10,349 nt of DNA from Planctomycetota bacterium (GTDB lineage Bacteria; Planctomycetota; Phycisphaerae; WQYP01). The notes under the pieces are model-generated. The model worked only from the letters and a program-made list of their open reading frames with translations, did not search any database and was not told where the DNA came from. Shown in pieces: positions 6,733-10,349 of this stretch. Every line of letters begins with the position of its first letter. Position 1 is the first letter of the stretch. The stretch lies in assembly GCA_021785155.1 (NCBI GenBank), contig JAJYGE010000350.1:1-10349 (forward strand), in the 5' to 3' direction. The translations under genes were made by a program, and so were the position numbers.

Positions 6733-7071
6733 TCATCCTTTCGTAAGAGTATCATAGCCGTGCAATCGGCGCTTGCACACATCGATAACCGAAACCGGCG
6801 TTGTTGCCGTCTTCTTTGCGAAGACAGCGGCGATGATGATCGCGTCGGGATCGGTTCGATACACAATACGCCAGTGGACGTTTTCATCCTTGATCCGCAG
6901 TTCATGGCAGTGCGGACCGATAGTTTTCATCGGGCGTGAGTGCGGCAATCCGAGCGATTCACCGCGCTGCAATCGTCGAAGGAGAAAGCCGGCTTCAATC
7001 CGCGCTTCGTAAGAAAGCGGTGGCGTTTTAATCTCTCCGTGCAACCAAACCAATGGCTTATCTTCATCCAT
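6733..7071 (-). CDS. higB: HigB/Gp49-like toxin, RelE/ParE superfamily
   Basis: The product has 112 residues, the usual size for the phage-derived Gp49-like/HigB branch of the RelE/ParE toxin superfamily. Diagnostic segments are SRPMKTIGPHCHELRIKD, WRIVYRTDPDAIIIAAVF and AKKTATTPVSVIDVCKRRL, with the Arg/Lys-rich end expected of a ribosome-dependent mRNA interferase. The order toxin first, antitoxin second is the HigBA arrangement. ATG 7071 has no ribosome site in front. A near-perfect 20-bp palindrome (7083-7102) lies 11 bases upstream, so transcription may start almost at the ATG and the gene may be translated with little or no leader (inference). The module sits between two direct copies of a long repeat, in accessory DNA. 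Whether it is active is not visible. Confidence 0.88.
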   Translation of the reverse strand: MDEDKPLVWLHGEIKTPPLSYEARIEAGFLLRRLQRGESLGLPHSRPMKTIGPHCHELRIKDENVHWRIVYRTDPDAIIIAAVFAKKTATTPVSVIDVCKRRLHGYDTLTKG

Positions 7072-7082
7072 TGTGGGTCATG

Positions 7083-7102
7083 ATATATCGTATACGGTAT
7101 AT
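7083..7102. promoter_or_regulatory. Palindromic operator/promoter of the higBA module
   Basis: ATATATCGTA TACGGTATAT is a 20-bp dyad with nine of ten half-site positions paired and a perfect CGTATACG core, 11 bases upstream of the toxin ATG. HigA-type antitoxins dimerise on such palindromes to repress their own operon. The AT-rich dyad probably overlaps the -10 element read on the minus strand (GATATAT). Confidence 0.7.
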
Positions 7103-7154
7103 TATCAACTACACATCATCGGAAGCGGTGGTTTAATCCAGAACATGTATTCAA

Positions 7155-7624
7155 GTTGGCCAAAACGTGTGCTTTTATGCCCTGTAACAGAGCCGGTTTA
7201 GCACTGTACGACGACACAAATCCTGATTTTGCTATCAAAATACCGTGGACCCAGCAACGCAGGGGCCTGGAAGCAACGAAACTCAACTCCCCGGACATCG
7301 GAAGCCAACGAAAGGTATTTCAGCGACCAACAAGCAAATTTACCACAGCGCCGTTCTTTGCGTTCTTTGCTGCTTTGCGGTTCCCCCGGATGTGGTGTGA
7401 ACCGCAAAGAAACAGAAGGACGCAAAAGCGCGACGGCACGACGGAAATTCACCACAGAGGCGGGGGAGGTAGACAGAGGGGTATTTTGACGAACAAAGAC
7501 GCAACGTTGTGGTTGAGGTTGCGGGGCAACAGGGTGACGGTATTGCACCACAATGATCACTATCCGAAACTGATGGTACTGCACTACGGGAGGCCCACGA
7601 TGTTCGCGGCATTATGATACAGTC
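7155..7624 (+). repeat. Long repeat, copy B (470 bp, complete)
   Basis: Begins GTTGGCCAAAACGTGTG and ends ATTATGATACAGTC. It is the only uninterrupted copy and defines the unit. The inverted repeat seen in copy A recurs at 7357-7426 with a partly changed loop. It lies in direct orientation to copy A, 1,679 bases away start to start, with the toxin-antitoxin module between them. Confidence 0.85.
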
Positions 7625-7937
7625 TTAGCTAAAACGTGCGCTTTTATGTCCTGTAACAGAGCCGGTTTAGTGCTGTATGGCGACACAAATCCTGATTTTA
7701 CTATTAAAATATCGCGGACCCAGCAACGCAGGGGTCTGGAAGCGACGAAACTCAACTCCCGGGACATCGGAAGTCAACGGAAGCGATTTCAGCGACCAAC
7801 AAGCAAATTTACCACAGCGCCGTTCTTTGCTGCTTTGCGGTTAACCCGGATGTGCTGTGAACCGCAAAGAAACACAAGGACGCAAAAGCGCGACGGCACG
7901 ACGGAAATTCACCACAGAGGCGGGGGAGGTACGGGAG
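7625..7937 (+). repeat. Long repeat, copy C (tandem to B, internally deleted)
   Basis: Begins TTAGCTAAAACGTGCGC directly at the end of copy B. It lacks one 9-base GCGTTCTTT-type step of the inverted repeat. After GGGGGAGGT (to 7930) it jumps to ACGGGAG (7931-7937), a word from near the right end of the unit, so about 135 bases are missing. The 5' third is otherwise colinear with copies A and B. Confidence 0.8.
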
Positions 7938-7983
7938 CAATGGCGTACTCAATATAATTTGTCATCCCGGCGGGGCCGTGGAG

Positions 7984-8014
7984 TTGACAGAAGCGACCGC
8001 CCTGGCGGTATAAT
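7984..8014 (+). promoter_or_regulatory. Promoter of the AraC-family gene, with dyad in a 19-bp spacer
   Basis: TTGACA (7984-7989) and TATAAT (8009-8014) are both exact sigma-70 consensus hexamers, separated by 19 bases. Inside the spacer is a perfect dyad, ACCGCC CT GGCGGT (7996-8009), which runs into the first base of the -10. Transcription would start near 8021, giving a ~56-base leader to ATG 8077 and making the in-frame ATG at 8026 an unlikely start. Confidence 0.75.
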
Positions 8015-8076
8015 CGAATGGACTGATGAATACGCGGAGATGGGCACGTTTCACCGGAACCGGGAAAGGGTTTACG

Positions 8077-8970
8077 ATGATTGAATTCAATAAACACACT
8101 TGGCGGTTGCCGCCATGCCACTTGCCGATCATGGTGTGCAAAGCAATTCATGACCGTAATACTCATGTGGCCAAGACGCAGAAGCATGACCACAATTTTC
8201 TGGAAATTGTGGCGATCATGGGCGGCAGCGCGGAGCATCGCTGCGATGCCGGCATCCAGCCGCTGGCGGCGGGAGATATTATAATTTTGCAGCCCGGTGT
8301 TTGGCATGGGTACTACGATTGCAACAACCTGCATATTTATAACTGTTGTATCGGTGCGGAAATACTTAAAAACCACCTTGCTTGGACCCTCCAGGAACCG
8401 GCGATCGGCCCGTTGCTCGCCGGGCCATGGGCCGCCGATGGTCAGGCTAAATCGCTGCTATTTCATGCCGCGCAACAGCCGGTGCGGCGCGGGTGCGGGA
8501 TTCTATCGGGCCTGGACACCTATCTGGCGGATACCGCCATGCCGCACACGGCCCGTGTTATCAGCGGCTTGCTGTTGTTTCTCGATACGCTGGCTTATGA
8601 ATATGTGCGGCAGAATCCTGCCGCCACTGTGGCGGGCCGCAACACGCCGGAACGTGTCGTTGAAGCGATCCGGATTCTCGAAGCGGATTTGGCGCGGCCA
8701 TGGACACGTGAAATGCTGGCCCAGCGTGTCTACACCGATCCGGCCCATCTCGGTCGCCAGTTCAAAACATCCACCGGCCTCTCGCCCATGCACTATCTGA
8801 CCAGACTTCGGGCCGAGCGGGCCGCCGATCTGTTGTTGCGAACCAAAGAACCGATCGGCAAGATCGCCGACCTCGTTGGCTGGCCGGAAATGTTCCATTT
8901 TGCGCGCCGTTTCAAGGCCTATTGGGGCCGATCCGCCACGGAATACCGCAACCAGTTGCATCCGCACTGA
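8077..8970 (+). CDS. AraC/XylS-family transcriptional regulator
   Basis: The product has 297 residues. The N-terminal half is a cupin-type sensor domain (AraC_binding): KHDHNFLEIVAIMGG, LAAGDIIILQPGVWHGYYD, with histidines and glutamate in cupin positions. The C-terminal ~100 residues carry the AraC double helix-turn-helix: ERVVEAIRILEADLARPWTR, then LAQRVYTDPAHLGRQFKTST, GLSPMHYLTRLRAERAADLL, and the second helix pair with FARRFKAYWGRSATEYR. It probably binds a small ligand, often a sugar in this family, and activates nearby or distant genes; ligand and targets are not visible. ATG 8077 is chosen over the in-frame ATG 8026 because AAAGGG (8065-8070) lies six bases before it and because 8026 is only about five bases from the predicted transcript start. 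It stands alone on the plus strand, facing away from the secreted-protein block. Confidence 0.92.
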   Translation: MIEFNKHTWRLPPCHLPIMVCKAIHDRNTHVAKTQKHDHNFLEIVAIMGGSAEHRCDAGIQPLAAGDIIILQPGVWHGYYDCNNLHIYNCCIGAEILKNHLAWTLQEPAIGPLLAGPWAADGQAKSLLFHAAQQPVRRGCGILSGLDTYLADTAMPHTARVISGLLLFLDTLAYEYVRQNPAATVAGRNTPERVVEAIRILEADLARPWTREMLAQRVYTDPAHLGRQFKTSTGLSPMHYLTRLRAERAADLLLRTKEPIGKIADLVGWPEMFHFARRFKAYWGRSATEYRNQLHPH

Positions 8971-9059
8971 CCCTCCGGCTAACGTTTTACCCGGTTATAT
9001 ACTCAGCACGGACATTGATGACACATTCAAAAATGGCTTTAATTATCAGCAGCGACATG

Positions 9060-9134
9060 GTAGTAGGCATCGTCCCTGATGCCGTCATACGGCTGCAAAG
9101 CCACGCCAACGGCACGAGGGACCGCGCCTGCTAC
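9060..9134 (+). ncRNA. Candidate structured RNA / long imperfect hairpin
   Basis: Four nested helices build one rod. GTAGTAGGC (9060-9068) pairs with GCCTGCTAC (9126-9134), nine pairs including one U-G. GTCCCT (9072-9077) pairs with AGGGAC (9117-9122). TGCCG (9080-9084) pairs with CGGCA (9110-9114). GGCT (9091-9094) pairs with AGCC (9099-9102) under a GCAA tetraloop. The first two internal loops are symmetric (3x3 and 2x2). No U-run follows, so it is not a standard terminator. It starts 90 bases after the AraC-family stop. It might be a small RNA, an mRNA 3' structure or a folded DNA site; strand is uncertain. Confidence 0.4.
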
Positions 9135-9363
9135 AAATGGCCCGCCTGAGGCCGCGTTGAGTGTTCGGAGGAGGGGAGTGAATTGTTTACGCGGTTTGGC
9201 GGGCACAATACGCAATAGCGTGGCAGTCTTGTTTCCGCAGCTTGTTGCAGCGTCGGGAAACCGCTTACGGGCGCGGCTTTATCCCGTTACCTTTTTTGTG
9301 GTGCGGATATTCGTGTCTGCCGCGGTAGCGAATGCGTTTACGAAAACCCGCACTACGGGTGAT

Positions 9364-9405
9364 TAACCGCCTGTCCGTGAACGGTTACCGCGTTGGAAAC
9401 GCGGT
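9364..9405. promoter_or_regulatory. Pair of adjacent hairpins upstream of lysS
   Basis: TAACCG (9364-9369) pairs with CGGTTA (9382-9387). Overlapping it by one base, ACCGCGTT (9387-9394) pairs perfectly with AACGCGGT (9398-9405) around a GGA loop. A further ACCCG/CGGGT hairpin is at 9346-9360. No U-run follows. They lie upstream of the predicted lysS promoter, so they may end transcripts coming from the AraC-family gene rather than act in the lysS leader. Confidence 0.35.
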
Positions 9406-9446
9406 GCGATTAACGTGTCGTAAACTCCGAATAACACAACATTTCA

Positions 9447-9474
9447 CGGGCGGTTTTCACCGGGCGGTTTTCAC
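9447..9474 (+). repeat. Tandem 14-bp direct repeat overlapping the lysS -35 region
   Basis: CGGGCGGTTTTCAC occurs twice without a gap (9447-9460 and 9461-9474). The second copy supplies the candidate -35 TTTTCA of the lysS promoter. Confidence 0.7.
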
Positions 9475-9496
9475 GGATTGCTTTGACCGCTACAAT
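9468..9496 (+). promoter_or_regulatory. Candidate lysS promoter
   Basis: TTTTCA (9468-9473), a 17-base spacer and TACAAT (9491-9496) match sigma-70 hexamers at four and five of six positions. The transcript would begin near 9503, leaving a leader of about 24 bases before ATG 9527, too short for a riboswitch or T-box. Confidence 0.4.
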
Positions 9497-9526
9497 ACCA
9501 TTCTTTGTTGATGTGGATGAGGAAAA

Positions 9527-10349
9527 ATGCTTCAACCGGATAATCCTGAATTTAAGTTTCGGCTTGCGCGGCTGGAAAAATGGCGGGCCATCGGAGCGGA
9601 TCCCTTTGGTTCCCGTATTGACGGGCTGATCTCGGCAACGGCGGCGCGGGGGCTGCATACCGCGGAAACGCCGCATGACGGCGGCCCGACGGCCAAAGTG
9701 GCGGGCCGGATTACCCTGCTTCGAGACATCGGCAAGCTGATTTTCATCACCATCTGCGACTGGACGGGAAAAATTCAAATTGGTCTGGCCAGGCAGTTTC
9801 TAGCCCCGCAATGGGAACAGGCCAAACTTTTGGAACTGGGGGACATCGCCTGGTTTTCCGGCAAGGTGGGGCATACGAAAACGGGTGAAATTACCATGTG
9901 GGCGGATCATTTTGGTCTGGCCGCCAAATCGCTTTTGCCACCGCCGGAAAAGTTTCATGGCCTGGCGGATACCGAACTGCGTTATCGTCAGCGCTATCTG
10001 GATTTGGCCGCCAATGCCGATTCGCTGGATGTGTTTCTGGCCCGGTCGCGCATCATGCAGTTGATCCGGGAATTTTTGGCGGCGCGGCAATTTGTGGAAG
10101 TGGAAACGCCGATGATGCAGGCGATTCCCGGCGGGGCGGCGGCCCGGCCCTTTATGACGCACCACAATGCGCTGGACATTGACTTGTATATGCGTATAAG
10201 TCCGGAATTGTTTCTCAAGCGGTTGCTGGTGGGGGGGATGGAACGGGTCTATGAAATCAACCGGAATTTCCGCAATGAAGGCATTGATACCCGCCATAAT
10301 CCTGAATTTACCATGTTGGAGCTGTATGAGGCCTACAGTGATCTCGCGG
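9527..10349 (+). CDS. lysS: Lysyl-tRNA synthetase, class II, partial (3' end outside window)
   Basis: 274 codons are visible, about half of the usual ~500. The enzyme charges tRNA-Lys with lysine using ATP in the cytoplasm. An N-terminal helix-rich segment ([18 protein letters not shown]) leads into the OB-fold anticodon-binding domain ([18 protein letters not shown], then [10 protein letters not shown]). The LysRS signature [11 protein letters not shown] is at about residues 150-160. Class II motif 1 follows ([20 protein letters not shown]), then [20 protein letters not shown] and motif 2 ([20 protein letters not shown], about 244-263). All of these match bacterial LysS closely; [17 protein letters not shown] is the normal family stretch. 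GAGGA at 9519-9523 is three bases before ATG, slightly close but the only candidate. An out-of-frame ATG at 9511 opens only a ten-codon frame. It stands apart from the upstream accessory block as a housekeeping gene. Confidence 0.96.
   Translation, partial: MLQPDNPEFKFRLARLEKWRAIGADPFGSRIDGLISATAARGLHTAETPHDGGPTAKVAGRITLLRDIGKLIFITICDWTGKIQIGLARQFLAPQWEQAKLLELGDIAWFSGKVGHTKTGEITMWADHFGLAAKSLLPPPEKFHGLADTELRYRQRYLDLAANADSLDVFLARSRIMQLIREFLAARQFVEVETPMMQAIPGGAAARPFMTHHNALDIDLYMRISPELFLKRLLVGGMERVYEINRNFRNEGIDTRHNPEFTMLELYEAYSDLA

Larger units (their letters stand above)
8971..9526. other. Intergenic region between the AraC-family gene and lysS
   Basis: No gene is supported. It contains a long folded element (9060-9134), hairpins near 9346-9405, a 14-bp tandem duplication (9447-9474) and a plausible lysS promoter (9468-9496), each listed separately. 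A 95-codon plus-strand frame at 9079-9366 has low-complexity composition and no ribosome site, so I do not call it. Confidence 0.5.

Noticed and set aside
6357..6905. Longer 182-codon version of the antitoxin starting at 6905
   Set aside because: The extra N-terminus overlaps the toxin gene out of frame and is Arg/Ser-rich shadow sequence. ATG 6728 has a good ribosome site and gives the normal family length.
5476..7937. CRISPR array or integron cassette array as explanation of the repeats
   Set aside because: Units are ~470 bp and tandem without regular short spacers. No cas or integrase gene is present, and I could not find the GTTRRRY/RYYYAAC pairs of attC sites at the unit borders.
8026..8076. 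In-frame ATG 8026 as the start of the AraC-family protein
   Set aside because: No ribosome site, and it lies about five bases after the predicted transcript start. ATG 8077 has AAAGGG at ideal spacing and begins at the normal cupin domain edge.
9060..9134. Folded element as an intrinsic terminator, T-box or lysine riboswitch for lysS
   Set aside because: No U-run follows, it lies ~390 bases upstream of lysS ahead of the predicted promoter, and none of the conserved sequence of a T-box or lysine riboswitch is seen.
9079..9366. 95-codon plus-strand frame between the AraC-family gene and lysS
   Set aside because: It has no ribosome site, starts inside the folded element, and has no recognisable motif; composition looks like translated GC-rich non-coding DNA.
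9410..10297. Minus-strand frames over lysS
   Set aside because: They are antisense shadows of a strongly conserved gene on the plus strand.

Overview
The window reads as chromosomal DNA of a Gram-negative-type bacterium of the Planctomycetota/Verrucomicrobiota/Lentisphaerota sphere. My best guess is a Phycisphaerae-like planctomycete. The reasons are a DUF1559-like prepilin-type protein, a PEP-CTERM surface protein, a Tat-exported protein with a discoidin-like domain, and a large secreted glycan-active protein, all close together. This placement is inference; no rRNA or marker tree is available here.

Positions 1-5157 hold a co-directional minus-strand block. In transcription order it contains a PEP-CTERM protein (start 5031 or 5145), a type II/IV pseudopilin-like protein (3998-3045), a secreted GH99/WbsX-like protein with a C-terminal carbohydrate-binding-like module (2690-729), a small gene that appears broken by one missing G (718-540), and a Tat-exported F5/8-type-C-like protein that runs off the left edge (511 to <1). 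The last three are tightly packed (11 and 28 bases apart) and are probably one operon. All recognisable products are exported or surface-bound, so the block looks like extracellular glycan handling or cell-surface display.

Positions about 5158-7937 are accessory DNA. A ~470-bp non-coding-looking repeat occurs as two near-complete direct copies (A, 5476-6052; B, 7155-7624), each followed in tandem by a truncated copy (D, 6053-6084; C, 7625-7937). Copy A is interrupted by a ~104-bp MITE-like insertion with 17-bp inverted ends and TA at both borders. Between the A/D and B/C pairs sit a gene remnant and a HigBA-type toxin-antitoxin module with a 20-bp palindromic operator candidate.

Positions 7938-10349 are on the plus strand. 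A promoter with perfect TTGACA and TATAAT hexamers, a 19-bp spacer and a perfect dyad in the spacer drives an AraC-family regulator (8077-8970). A ~556-bp intergenic region follows, containing a 75-nt segment that folds into a long hairpin. Next comes the 5' half of lysS (lysyl-tRNA synthetase), cut by the right edge.

The points most worth a second look are the repeat/MITE/toxin-antitoxin composite, the 75-nt folded element, the MerR-like promoter architecture in front of an AraC gene, and the one-base lesion in the small gene of the secreted-protein operon. I see no CRISPR array, tRNA, rRNA, transposase or integrase.
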